Shown: positions 26,841-34,821 of the stretch, piece after piece
How positions within the stretch are numbered: the stretch's first letter is position 1
How the letters are laid out: each line of letters opens with the position of its first letter
From: Parasphingorhabdus marina DSM 22363
GTDB taxonomy: Bacteria; Pseudomonadota; Alphaproteobacteria; Sphingomonadales; Sphingomonadaceae
NCBI RefSeq assembly: GCF_900128895.1
Contig: NZ_FSQW01000001.1
Location: 1,178,001-1,242,000, forward strand
Length of the DNA stretch: 64,000 nucleotides
Reading direction: 5' to 3'
Notes under the pieces: generated by a model
Databases searched by the model: none
Told to the model about the DNA's origin: nothing
The model's input: only the letters and a program-made list of their open reading frames with translations
Program-made: the position numbers and the translations under genes

Positions 26841-27419
26841 ATGGTCAAGCTGAACAAGATCTACACCAAAACCGGAGATGATGGCACGACGGGGCTCGTG
26901 GACGGTTCCCGCATTGCCAAAGATGATGCGCGGATGGCGGCCATTGGTGATGTTGACGAACTCAACAGCGTCATCGGCGTGGCGATTTGTGCGATTGAAA
27001 CACCGGAAACCGTCCAGACATTGCGGGTGATCCAGAATGACCTGTTCGATCTCGGCGCCGATCTGGCAACACCAGCCGGTGAGGACGAGGATTTCACCCC
27101 TTCCGAAATGGTGCTCCGGATAACGGCTTCGCAGGTCGAGCGTCTGGAATCGGATATTGACCGGGTCAATGCAGATCTCGACCCGCTGACCAGCTTCATC
27201 CTGCCCGGTGGCAGTGATGCGGCCGCAGCCATTCACCTCGCTCGCGCCGTCGCCCGGCGGGCGGAACGCACACTGGTTTCGGCAGCAGGGACACTGGTGA
27301 TCAACCCCCTGGCCCTTGCCTATGTCAACAGGCTGTCCGACTTTCTCTTCGTGCTGGCGCGCGCCGCCAACAGGGGTGGCAAGGACGACATTTTATGGGT
27401 CCCGGGCGCATCGCGCTGA
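26841..27419 (+). CDS. Cob(I)yrinic acid a,c-diamide adenosyltransferase, PduO type
   Basis: A 192-residue ATP:cob(I)alamin adenosyltransferase that makes coenzyme B12. The ATP-binding N-terminus is KIYTKTGDDGTTGLVDG; the conserved DELNSVIG, FILPGG and RRAERTL helices follow, ending in NRLSDFLFVLARAAN. These are hallmark PduO motifs. The domain trimerises in the cytoplasm. It shares an operon with gluQ and the HIG1 gene. No other cobalamin gene or B12 riboswitch is visible, so it probably serves salvage for methylmalonyl-CoA mutase or ribonucleotide reductase. Confidence 0.93.
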   Translation: MVKLNKIYTKTGDDGTTGLVDGSRIAKDDARMAAIGDVDELNSVIGVAICAIETPETVQTLRVIQNDLFDLGADLATPAGEDEDFTPSEMVLRITASQVERLESDIDRVNADLDPLTSFILPGGSDAAAAIHLARAVARRAERTLVSAAGTLVINPLALAYVNRLSDFLFVLARAANRGGKDDILWVPGASR

Positions 27420-27489
27420 TCGGGGCATTGGGCTGCAAAAATGCAGCGCAAATCGAAAAAATGCACCAGGGCGGCGCATATATAAGCGG

Positions 27490-27517
27490 TTGACCCTCTT
27501 GCTGTTCGCGCTATGTT
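27490..27517 (+). promoter_or_regulatory. Candidate sigma-70-type promoter of egtB
   Basis: TTGACC at 27490-27495 and TATGTT at 27512-27517 are 16 bp apart. Transcription would begin near 27524, after the ATG at 27513 and before the TTG at 27549, which supports the TTG as the egtB start. Confidence 0.5.
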
Positions 27518-27548
27518 CCAGCCGGAACGCCGAAAAACCGGAGTAGGA

Positions 27549-28799
27549 TTGATCGCCAGCAATATCGAAACAGAACTGGCTGAAACACCGCTGGCGCCGG
27601 GAGGGCCTTTCGAAAACCTGACCACCGGCAAAGCACTTCAGCAACTCTACCGCGAAATTCGCGCCCACAGCCTCGCTCTGGCTGCACCGCTCAGCGATGC
27701 CGATGCCACGGTCCAGTCGATGGAGGACGCTTCGCCCGCCAAGTGGCATCTGGCACATACCAGCTGGTTTTTCGAAACCTTCCTGCTGCGCGACAACCGG
27801 CCGGGATATCAGGCTTTTGACGACAGCTATGCCTATCTGTTCAACAGCTATTACGAGGCCGAAGGCGCGCGCCATGCGCGGCCGAAACGGGGCATGCTGA
27901 CCCGGCCGTCGCTGGATGAAATCCGCGCCTATCGTGCGCATGTCGATAACGCGATGGAACAGGCCATTCCCGATTTTTCCGAAAAGCTTCTCGAGCTTGT
28001 GGAGCTGGGCCTGCATCATGAGCAGCAGCATCAGGAGCTGTTGCTGACGGATATCCTGCATCTGTTTTCCTGCAATCCGCTGCGTCCGGCTTACCGGCAT
28101 ACATCCCGGCCCAGCCTGCATGCGGTCGAACCCGGATCGATGAACTGGAATACCGGACCGGATGGCATTCAGGAAATCGGGCATGATGGTCAGGGCTTTG
28201 CTTTCGACTGCGAAGGGCCACGCCATCAGGTGCTGCTCACCCCCTTTGCCATTGCCGACCGTCCGATCACCAATGGGGAATGGTGTGCCTTCATCGCGGA
28301 TGGCGGGTATCGCGAGCCGCGGCACTGGCTGTCGGATGGCTGGGCCTGGGTCCAGGCGGAACAGATTGATGCCCCATTATACTGGAGCCCGGCCGACAAT
28401 GGCGGCTGGAATATCTTTGGACTGGAGGGAGACCAGCCGCTGGAACCCGCTGCACCGGTCCGCCATCTCAGCCTGTATGAAGCGGATGCCTATGCGAGCT
28501 GGGCAGGGGCGCGTCTGCCGACCGAGGCAGAATGGGAAGCGGTGGCACAGACAGGCGACCTCCCTGGCACGGGCGAAGTCTGGGAGTGGACCGGCAGTGC
28601 TTATCGGCCCTATCCCGGATTCCGGGCAGCGGAAGGCGCGGTCGGCGAATATAACGGCAAGTTCATGTCCGGTCAGTTCGTGCTGCGTGGCGGCAGCCAG
28701 GCCACTTCGCCTGGTCATGTCCGTCCCAGTTACCGCAATTTTTTCTACCCGCACCAGCGCTGGCAATTTACCGGTCTGCGCCTCGCCAAAGATCTCTGA
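27549..28799 (+). CDS. egtB: Ergothioneine biosynthesis sulfoxide synthase EgtB
   Basis: A non-haem iron enzyme that joins hercynine to a thiol donor (cysteine or gamma-glutamylcysteine) with oxygen. It has an N-terminal DinB-like domain and a C-terminal formylglycine-generating-enzyme domain (GRLPTEAEWEAVAQ seen as ARLPTEAEWE). Counting from ATG 27513, the iron ligands are His82 (WHLAHTSWF), His169 and His173 (HHEQQHQE). I chose TTG 27549 because GGAG lies five bases upstream, while ATG 27513 has no ribosome site and sits in the -10 box. It forms a pair with egtD 42 nt downstream. Confidence 0.92.
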   Translation: MIASNIETELAETPLAPGGPFENLTTGKALQQLYREIRAHSLALAAPLSDADATVQSMEDASPAKWHLAHTSWFFETFLLRDNRPGYQAFDDSYAYLFNSYYEAEGARHARPKRGMLTRPSLDEIRAYRAHVDNAMEQAIPDFSEKLLELVELGLHHEQQHQELLLTDILHLFSCNPLRPAYRHTSRPSLHAVEPGSMNWNTGPDGIQEIGHDGQGFAFDCEGPRHQVLLTPFAIADRPITNGEWCAFIADGGYREPRHWLSDGWAWVQAEQIDAPLYWSPADNGGWNIFGLEGDQPLEPAAPVRHLSLYEADAYASWAGARLPTEAEWEAVAQTGDLPGTGEVWEWTGSAYRPYPGFRAAEGAVGEYNGKFMSGQFVLRGGSQATSPGHVRPSYRNFFYPHQRWQFTGLRLAKDL

Positions 28800-28841
28800 T
28801 TTTCCCGATAATCCCCCAAACCGCCAAGGACGGACACTTTC

Positions 28842-29801
28842 ATGGACATGATCAAAACGGCCGTCGATTCGGGCTTCCGCAACGACGTGATCAGCTGCTT
28901 TGCCGGAGAGCGCTTTGCGATTCCGGCGCGCTGGCTTTACGATCGCCGGGGTTCGGAACTGTTCGAACAGATTACCGAACTGCCGGAATATTATCCCACC
29001 CGGACCGAAACCGCCTTGCTGGCAAATTTCAGCGGTGATGTTGGTGCCCATATCGGTCATGGCCGGGCGGTAGTGGAATTCGGATCCGGCAGCTCGACCA
29101 AAACCCCCCATCTGCTGCGCGCCGTTGCACCTTCCGCCTATGTGCCAATCGATATTTCGGGGGAATTCCTGAGCGCGAGTTCAGATGATCTGCAGGAGAG
29201 ATTTCCGGAACTGCCGATCCATCCGCTCGAAGCGGATTTCATGCACCCGCTGCAGCTTCCCGATGACGTGGCAGGCCTGCCCAAGCTGGGCTTTTTCCCG
29301 GGTTCGACGATCGGCAACATGGTGGCCCGGACCTCGGTCGACCTGCTGCGTTCGATGCGTGAGACCCTGGGGCAGAGCGCCTATCTGCTGATCGGGTTTG
29401 ACCGAATCAAGGACGAGGACATGCTGGTTGCCGCCTATGATGACAGTGCCGGTGTTACCGCCGAATTTTCCCTGAACCTGCTGCATCGCATCAACCGTGA
29501 ACTGAATGCGGATATCCCGGTCGGCGATTTTGCCCATGTCGCGGTCTGGAACGATCTCTATGCCCGGATAGAAATTTTCCTTGAGGCCCGGTCAGACGTA
29601 TCTTTTGCGGTCGAAGGCCATGATGTCAGAATGCAAGCGGGGGAGCGCATTCATATCGAGAACAGTCACAAATATGGTTTGCGTGACGCGCGGCTGATGC
29701 TCCGTGCCGCGGGCTGGTCACCGGTCCGGGACTGGAGCGATGAAAATGATTATTTTTCCCTGATTTTGGCTGAAGCGCGTCCATTCAAGCACGCACCCTG
29801 A
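28842..29801 (+). CDS. egtD: L-histidine N-alpha-methyltransferase EgtD
   Basis: A 319-residue SAM-dependent methyltransferase that trimethylates histidine to hercynine. The N-terminal LPARWLYDRRGSELFE-like sequence, the E-x-GSGSSTKT SAM loop (VVEFGSGSSTKTPHLL) and the YVPIDISGEFL acidic loop identify it. The product feeds EgtB encoded directly upstream. EgtA, EgtC and EgtE are not adjacent; many proteobacteria carry only B and D together. Confidence 0.94.
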   Translation: MDMIKTAVDSGFRNDVISCFAGERFAIPARWLYDRRGSELFEQITELPEYYPTRTETALLANFSGDVGAHIGHGRAVVEFGSGSSTKTPHLLRAVAPSAYVPIDISGEFLSASSDDLQERFPELPIHPLEADFMHPLQLPDDVAGLPKLGFFPGSTIGNMVARTSVDLLRSMRETLGQSAYLLIGFDRIKDEDMLVAAYDDSAGVTAEFSLNLLHRINRELNADIPVGDFAHVAVWNDLYARIEIFLEARSDVSFAVEGHDVRMQAGERIHIENSHKYGLRDARLMLRAAGWSPVRDWSDENDYFSLILAEARPFKHAP

Positions 29802-29813
29802 GGCGCGCCGGAA

Positions 29814-30947
29814 TCAGCCGCCGGACGGGGCATCCTGTCCGGCGAGCGGTTCGACCATCTGATAGGACGCCCGCCAGGTCGTAATCCATTCATAGGCCCC
29901 ACGACATTCCGGCATGTTGCTGGCCTCGATCAGTCGAAACTTTTCGCCATCCCAAACATAGCTTTCCGCGCTGCCGCAATCGCCGAGACCACGTCCCTTG
30001 GCAAAGCTGCCAAGCAGCTGTTCCTTCTCGTCCCAGCCAGCATTGACCAGCAGAGCCGGACGGCCTTCCCCGGCCCACGCGGGTTGCACGTCGAATTCAG
30101 CCGGGGTGAAGCGCCAGCGGGCGCCATCGGATTCCTTGCCGGATATCTCGCCGATATAGGCGGAGCTGGAAAAATTATAGGCACCCGAACCACAGGCGAT
30201 CAGGACCAGCGCACGGTACCGGCCCGCTTTCTGGCCCAAAGGATAGGCCTGGTCTTCGACCACACCAAAGCGCTCGTCCTTGCAGGGCGAATTTTCCGCC
30301 AGCCGGACGATTTCCGTGGTCGCGGGAATCCGCTCCGACTTGGACCAGCGTGTGACCGGAACAACCGGTATAGGTGTATCCACCGGTTCAAAATTGCGAG
30401 ATCCTTTTGCCACCAGAGCCGTTTTCGTCCGGGCGCGTTCCTGTTTCTGATCCATATAGCGCAGGGCAGCGGCTGACCCGGCAAGCGATACTTTCGTCAG
30501 TGTTTCGCCATTGGGGTCAGTGACGATCAGTTCCTGACCGCGCGCGATGGCGAGGGCAACTTTCTTGGCATCTTCGCCAACAATCTCGATCGGATAGTCG
30601 CCGTCCGCGATCGGGCCGGTGTCGACCAGTTCGCCATCCACCAGCATCTGATAGCGATCGATTTCGTCAACCTGGCTGTTGACCAGCACCCTGACCCGCA
30701 AGATGTCATCCTGCCCGGCGGTTCGCACGATGCTGATCGGTCCGCCCCATTCGGCAAAACCGGAACTGCTCTCCCCGGCGAAGGAAATGGCGCGGCACTG
30801 GCGGCCATTGTCACAACCCACGGCCCAGTCTTTGAACACTTCAATCTTGCCGGGTGCCGGCATCACGGGTGGCTGCGGCAAGGGCTGGCCGACATCAGCT
30901 GCGGCAGCCAGAACCAGAACAGATATGGCAGAAACAATCGGGGGCAT
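29814..30947 (-). CDS. DUF1176 exported protein
   Basis: A 377-residue protein with a hydrophobic N-terminal signal (SAISVLVLAAAADVG) and the DUF1176 layout: FKDWAVGCDNGRQCRA near the N-terminus, a central RIPATTEIVRL segment and a C-terminal YEWITTWRA ending. Several Cys (CDNGRQC, CGSGAYNF, CRGAYEW) could pair in the periplasm. The function of the family is unknown. It is convergent with egtD (12-nt gap) and divergent from the 3-hydroxyacyl-CoA dehydrogenase gene. Confidence 0.82.
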   Translation of the reverse strand: MPPIVSAISVLVLAAAADVGQPLPQPPVMPAPGKIEVFKDWAVGCDNGRQCRAISFAGESSSGFAEWGGPISIVRTAGQDDILRVRVLVNSQVDEIDRYQMLVDGELVDTGPIADGDYPIEIVGEDAKKVALAIARGQELIVTDPNGETLTKVSLAGSAAALRYMDQKQERARTKTALVAKGSRNFEPVDTPIPVVPVTRWSKSERIPATTEIVRLAENSPCKDERFGVVEDQAYPLGQKAGRYRALVLIACGSGAYNFSSSAYIGEISGKESDGARWRFTPAEFDVQPAWAGEGRPALLVNAGWDEKEQLLGSFAKGRGLGDCGSAESYVWDGEKFRLIEASNMPECRGAYEWITTWRASYQMVEPLAGQDAPSGG

Positions 30948-31022
30948 ATTTGCAATCTAGCCAGTTTGATCGACAATCGCTAGTGCCTTGTGAAACGACA
31001 GGGAATCAGGAAGGAAAGCGCA

Positions 31023-31892
31023 GTGAAAACGATCGGTATCATCGGCTCGGGACAAATGGGTGCAGGCATTGCACAGGTGTCCGCACAGGCCGGCTATCAT
31101 GTCTTTCTGTCGGACATGAATCAGGAGATTGCCGAAAAGGGCAAAGCCGGCATCGCCCGGCAGCTGGCGCGGCTTGTCGAAAAGGAAAAGATCGAACAGC
31201 AGGCCGCCGAAACGGCGCTGAACCGCATCCAGACTGTCGGTGCGCTGGACCCGATGGCCAGCGCTGACATGATCATCGAAGCAGCCACCGAGCGCGAGGA
31301 TATCAAGCGACAGATTTTTGCCGCCGCTTCCGAAATCCTGGGTCACCAGGCCATTCTGGCTTCCAACACCTCTTCGATCTCGATCACCCGGCTGGCCCAG
31401 TCGGTAAAGGATCCATCGCGCTTCATCGGTGTGCATTTCTTCAATCCCGTGCCACTAATGGGGCTGGTCGAGGTCATTCGCGGCCTCGCCACCAGTGACC
31501 AGACAGCGGCCACCGCCAGCGATTTTGCGAAGGCGCTGGGCAAACAGCCGGTCCTGGTCAAGGACTCGCCCTGTTTTGTCGTCAACCGCATCCTGCTGCC
31601 GATGCTCAACGAGGCATTTTTTGCATTGGGTGAAGGGACGGCCTCGATGGAAGATATTGATCGCGGTGTGCAACTGGGGCTCGGTCACCCGATGGGGCCG
31701 CTGACCCTGGCCGACATGATCGGACTGGACACGCTGCTTGAAATCCTGCGGGTTCTGCAGAATGATTTTGGCGACCCGAAATATCGCCCGGCCCCGCTGC
31801 TCGTCAAATATGTCGAAGCCGGCTGGCTCGGCCGCAAGACCGGCAAGGGATTTTACGACTATTCAGGCGAGGCACCGGTTCCGACCCTGTGA
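31023..31892 (+). CDS. 3-hydroxybutyryl-CoA (3-hydroxyacyl-CoA) dehydrogenase
   Basis: A 289-residue NAD-dependent enzyme that interconverts 3-hydroxyacyl-CoA and 3-ketoacyl-CoA. The Rossmann motif [15 protein letters not shown] opens the protein; the catalytic His and Glu lie in [18 protein letters not shown] and the C-terminal dimer domain has [16 protein letters not shown]. It ends in [11 protein letters not shown], as Hbd/PaaH proteins do. The GTG at 31023 is preferred since AGGAAGGAAA lies just upstream; a GTG at 30990 is possible. It may act in butanoate or PHB turnover. Confidence 0.93.
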   Translation: MKTIGIIGSGQMGAGIAQVSAQAGYHVFLSDMNQEIAEKGKAGIARQLARLVEKEKIEQQAAETALNRIQTVGALDPMASADMIIEAATEREDIKRQIFAAASEILGHQAILASNTSSISITRLAQSVKDPSRFIGVHFFNPVPLMGLVEVIRGLATSDQTAATASDFAKALGKQPVLVKDSPCFVVNRILLPMLNEAFFALGEGTASMEDIDRGVQLGLGHPMGPLTLADMIGLDTLLEILRVLQNDFGDPKYRPAPLLVKYVEAGWLGRKTGKGFYDYSGEAPVPTL

Positions 31893-31951
31893 CCTTGCGA
31901 TTTGACCGGGACGGGGTCAGGATAACAGCCGGATTGTGAAGGGGACAGGCG

Positions 31952-33097
31952 ATGAGTGACGTGATCAGGGACTTTCGCATCGAGATACCGGACTCTGCGC
32001 TGGCGGATTTGAACGACCGGCTGGACCGGGTGCGCTGGCCGGATCCGGAGCCGGTGAACGACTGGTCGCAGGGAATTCCGCTCTCCTATGTCCAGGACGT
32101 CGCGGCCCATTGGCGGTCGGGTTATGACTGGCGGCAGTGCGAGGCAGCGCTCAACCGGTATCCGCACCACATGACCGAAATTGATGGCGTGGACATCCAC
32201 TTCATGCATATCCGTTCGCCCGAGCCGGGTGCCCGGCCGGTGATCATGACCCATGGCTGGCCGGGATCGATTGTGGAGTTTCTCGATGTCATCGGCCCGC
32301 TGACTGATCCGGTGGCGCATGGCGGAGAGGCAAAAGATGCCTGTCATCTGGTCATTCCCTCGCTGCCCGGTTACGGATTTTCGGGCAAACCCGCAGTCAC
32401 TGGCTGGGGCGCGGAGAAAATTGGCCAGGCCTGGGACGAACTGATGCTGCGGCTGGGATATGACCGCTATTTTGCCCAGGGCGGCGACTGGGGCGCGCTG
32501 GTCACGTCGGCCATTGGCGTCCAGAATCTCGGCCATTGCGCGGGAATCCATATCAATCTGGTGGTTGTGGGGGCGCCGCCCGCATCGGTCATGCAAAGCC
32601 CGACCTCTGAGGAACAGGCTTCGCTGGCGCATTTCGCCAGCTACCAGACAGAGGGGGCCGGCTATGCCGAGATCCAGAAGACCAAGCCGCAGACACTCGG
32701 CTATGGTCTGGCGGATTCTCCTGTCGGCCAGATGGCGTGGATCATGGAAAAATTTCAGGGCTGGTCGGACGGCGCCAATACGCCGGATGACAGTTTCAAC
32801 CGCGACCGGCTGCTCGACAATGTCATGATCTACTGGCTGAACAATGCCGGGGCGTCCTCGGCGCGGCTGTATCGCGAGAGTTTCGGCAATCCCAATGTGG
32901 ATCCGGTGGTGATGCCGTCCGGCTGCAGTATCTTTCCCAACGAGATCATGACGCCGTCACGGCGCTGGGCCGAACACCGGTTCAAGGATCTGCAATATTG
33001 GGGCGAGCCCGAACGTGGCGGTCATTTTGCCGCGATGGAGGTCCCCGACCTGTTTGTCGCGGAAGTGCGGGCCTGTTTCGGACAGATGGCGCTGTAG
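31952..33097 (+). CDS. Microsomal-type epoxide hydrolase family protein
   Basis: A 381-residue alpha/beta hydrolase with an N-terminal EHN domain (FRIEIPDSALADLNDRLDRV). HGWPGS is the oxyanion-hole motif, the nucleophile Asp is in QGGDWGALV, and the late His is in ERGGHFAAME. This is the juvenile-hormone/microsomal epoxide hydrolase type. It would open epoxides to diols. AAGGGGA precedes the ATG. Only 6 nt separate it from the ABC permease genes, so they are probably co-transcribed although a functional link is not obvious. Confidence 0.9.
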   Translation: MSDVIRDFRIEIPDSALADLNDRLDRVRWPDPEPVNDWSQGIPLSYVQDVAAHWRSGYDWRQCEAALNRYPHHMTEIDGVDIHFMHIRSPEPGARPVIMTHGWPGSIVEFLDVIGPLTDPVAHGGEAKDACHLVIPSLPGYGFSGKPAVTGWGAEKIGQAWDELMLRLGYDRYFAQGGDWGALVTSAIGVQNLGHCAGIHINLVVVGAPPASVMQSPTSEEQASLAHFASYQTEGAGYAEIQKTKPQTLGYGLADSPVGQMAWIMEKFQGWSDGANTPDDSFNRDRLLDNVMIYWLNNAGASSARLYRESFGNPNVDPVVMPSGCSIFPNEIMTPSRRWAEHRFKDLQYWGEPERGGHFAAMEVPDLFVAEVRACFGQMAL

Positions 33098-33103
33098 ATC
33101 CGG

Positions 33104-34024
33104 ATGCTGGCGCTGGTTGCCAGGCGGCTGCTGACAGCCATTCCCACATTGCTCGGGATCATTTTGGTATCCTTTGTCCTGATGAAGCTGGCGCCCGGCG
33201 GTCCGTTTGACGGAGAACGGCCGCTGGCACCGGAGACCCGGGCGGCGCTGCAATCGGCCTACGGGCTGGACCGGCCGATCTGGGAACAGGCATGGATCTA
33301 TGTCTCGCGGCTCGTGCAGGGCGATTTCGGGCCATCGCTGGTCTATCGCGATTTCACCGTCACCGAACTGGTCGCGCAGGGTCTGCCCGTTTCGCTGACG
33401 CTCGGAGGTCTGGCGGTCATCCTCGCCATGCTGGTTGGTGTTTCTCTCGGGCTGCTGGCCGCAATCCGTGCCGGACAGGCGACGGACAAGGCGATCATGA
33501 TGCTCGCTACCGTGGCGACGGCCTTGCCGACCTTTGTCACCGGCCCGGCGCTGGCCTTGTTTCTGGGGCTCTGGCTGGGCTTGTTGCTGGTGTCGGGGCG
33601 CGGTGATGGGGTCGCCTGGCTGATCATGCCGGTAACCGCGCTGGCCTTGCCCGTCGCGGGGGCGATTGCCAAGCTCACCCGGGCCGGTCTGGCATCGGTC
33701 CTGAAACAGGATCATATCCGTACGGCACGGGCCCGGGGATTGCCAGAGAGCCGGATTCTCCTCCGACACGGGCTGCGGCCGTCGCTGGTGCCCGTGGCCA
33801 GTTATCTCGGTCCGGCCGCGGCGGGATTGCTGACCGGGGCCGTGGTTGTGGAAACGGTCTTCGGGCTCCCCGGACTGGGGCGTTATTTCGTCCAGGGCGC
33901 GCTCAACCGGGACTATCCCCTGGTGCTCGGTGTGGTGACGATCTATGCGGCGCTGATCATCCTGTTCAACCTGTTTGCCGACCTGATCTACGGCTGGCTG
34001 GATCCGCGGATGCGGGAATCATGA
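33104..34024 (+). CDS. ABC transporter permease, DppB/OppB type
   Basis: A 306-residue inner-membrane permease with six hydrophobic helices. The N-terminus RRLLTAIPTLLGIILVSFVL and the short-spaced extracytoplasmic loop are typical of OppB/DppB. The cytoplasmic EAA loop that contacts the ATPase reads DHIRTARARGLPESRILLRH. It ends in the family signature YGWLDPRMRES. It overlaps the next permease gene by 4 nt. Substrates of the family are peptides, nickel or similar small molecules. Confidence 0.92.
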   Translation: MLALVARRLLTAIPTLLGIILVSFVLMKLAPGGPFDGERPLAPETRAALQSAYGLDRPIWEQAWIYVSRLVQGDFGPSLVYRDFTVTELVAQGLPVSLTLGGLAVILAMLVGVSLGLLAAIRAGQATDKAIMMLATVATALPTFVTGPALALFLGLWLGLLLVSGRGDGVAWLIMPVTALALPVAGAIAKLTRAGLASVLKQDHIRTARARGLPESRILLRHGLRPSLVPVASYLGPAAAGLLTGAVVVETVFGLPGLGRYFVQGALNRDYPLVLGVVTIYAALIILFNLFADLIYGWLDPRMRES

Positions 34025-34821
34025 AGCGGATCCTGCGCCTCCGCCACTGGCCCTTGTGGACCGTTTTCCTGCTCGTGGGACTGGCGCTGATCCTGCCATT
34101 CGTCCTGCCCTGGAGCCATGAGCAGATCGACTGGGATGCGGTCCGCGCACCGGCCTTTACCGGTAGCCATATATTCGGGACCGACGATATTGGCCGCGAC
34201 CGGCTTGCGCGGTTGATGGCGGGTACACAGATAACCGTCATGGTTGCTGTGGCCGCAGCCCTGGTATCGCTGGTCATTGGTATCGCCTGGGGTGCAACGG
34301 CCGGATGGATCGGCGGCCGGGTAGACGAGGCCATGATGCGCTTTGTCGATGCCCTTTATGCGCTGCCCTTCATGTTCATTGTCATTTTGCTGATGGTGAT
34401 TTTCGGGCGTTCGATCCTGCTTGTTTTTGTCGGCATCGGCTTGGTCGAGTGGCTGACCATGGCGCGCGTGGTGCGGGGGCAGGTCATGGCACTCAAGGAG
34501 CGCCCGTTCATACTCGCCGCCGAAGCTGCGGGCGCCCCGCCGCTTGCCATCATCCTGCGCCATATCCTGCCCAATATCGCCGGTGTTGCGCTTGCCTATC
34601 TGATGCTCACCATTCCGCAAGTGGTGATGGTGGAGAGCTTTCTGTCCTTCCTCGGTCTCGGTGTGCAGGAGCCGCTGACTTCGCTGGGAATCCTGGTCAA
34701 GGAAGGGGCGGATGACATGGACATGGCCCCGCTCGGGCTGTTTTTGCCCGGCGGCGTGCTGGTTCTGATACTCGTCTGTCTGACGATCGAGGGGGAACGG
34801 CTTCGGGATGTCTATTCATGA
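34021..34821 (+). CDS. ABC transporter permease, DppC/OppC type
   Basis: A 266-residue inner-membrane permease. The N-terminal segment has the OppC pattern (HIFGTDDIGRDRLARLM) and the EAA loop reads ILAAEAAGAPPLAIILRHILPN. It pairs with the upstream OppB-type subunit to form the channel. It is rather short for OppC (usually near 290-300 residues), mostly because the N-terminal cytoplasmic part is brief. Stops and starts overlap by 4 nt on both sides. Confidence 0.92.
   Translation: MKRILRLRHWPLWTVFLLVGLALILPFVLPWSHEQIDWDAVRAPAFTGSHIFGTDDIGRDRLARLMAGTQITVMVAVAAALVSLVIGIAWGATAGWIGGRVDEAMMRFVDALYALPFMFIVILLMVIFGRSILLVFVGIGLVEWLTMARVVRGQVMALKERPFILAAEAAGAPPLAIILRHILPNIAGVALAYLMLTIPQVVMVESFLSFLGLGVQEPLTSLGILVKEGADDMDMAPLGLFLPGGVLVLILVCLTIEGERLRDVYS

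Noticed and set aside
27432-27447. GCTGCA-AAAA-TGCAGC hairpin after the adenosyltransferase gene
   Set aside because: The stem is only 6 bp and is followed by A-rich rather than T-rich sequence, so it is not a convincing terminator on either strand.
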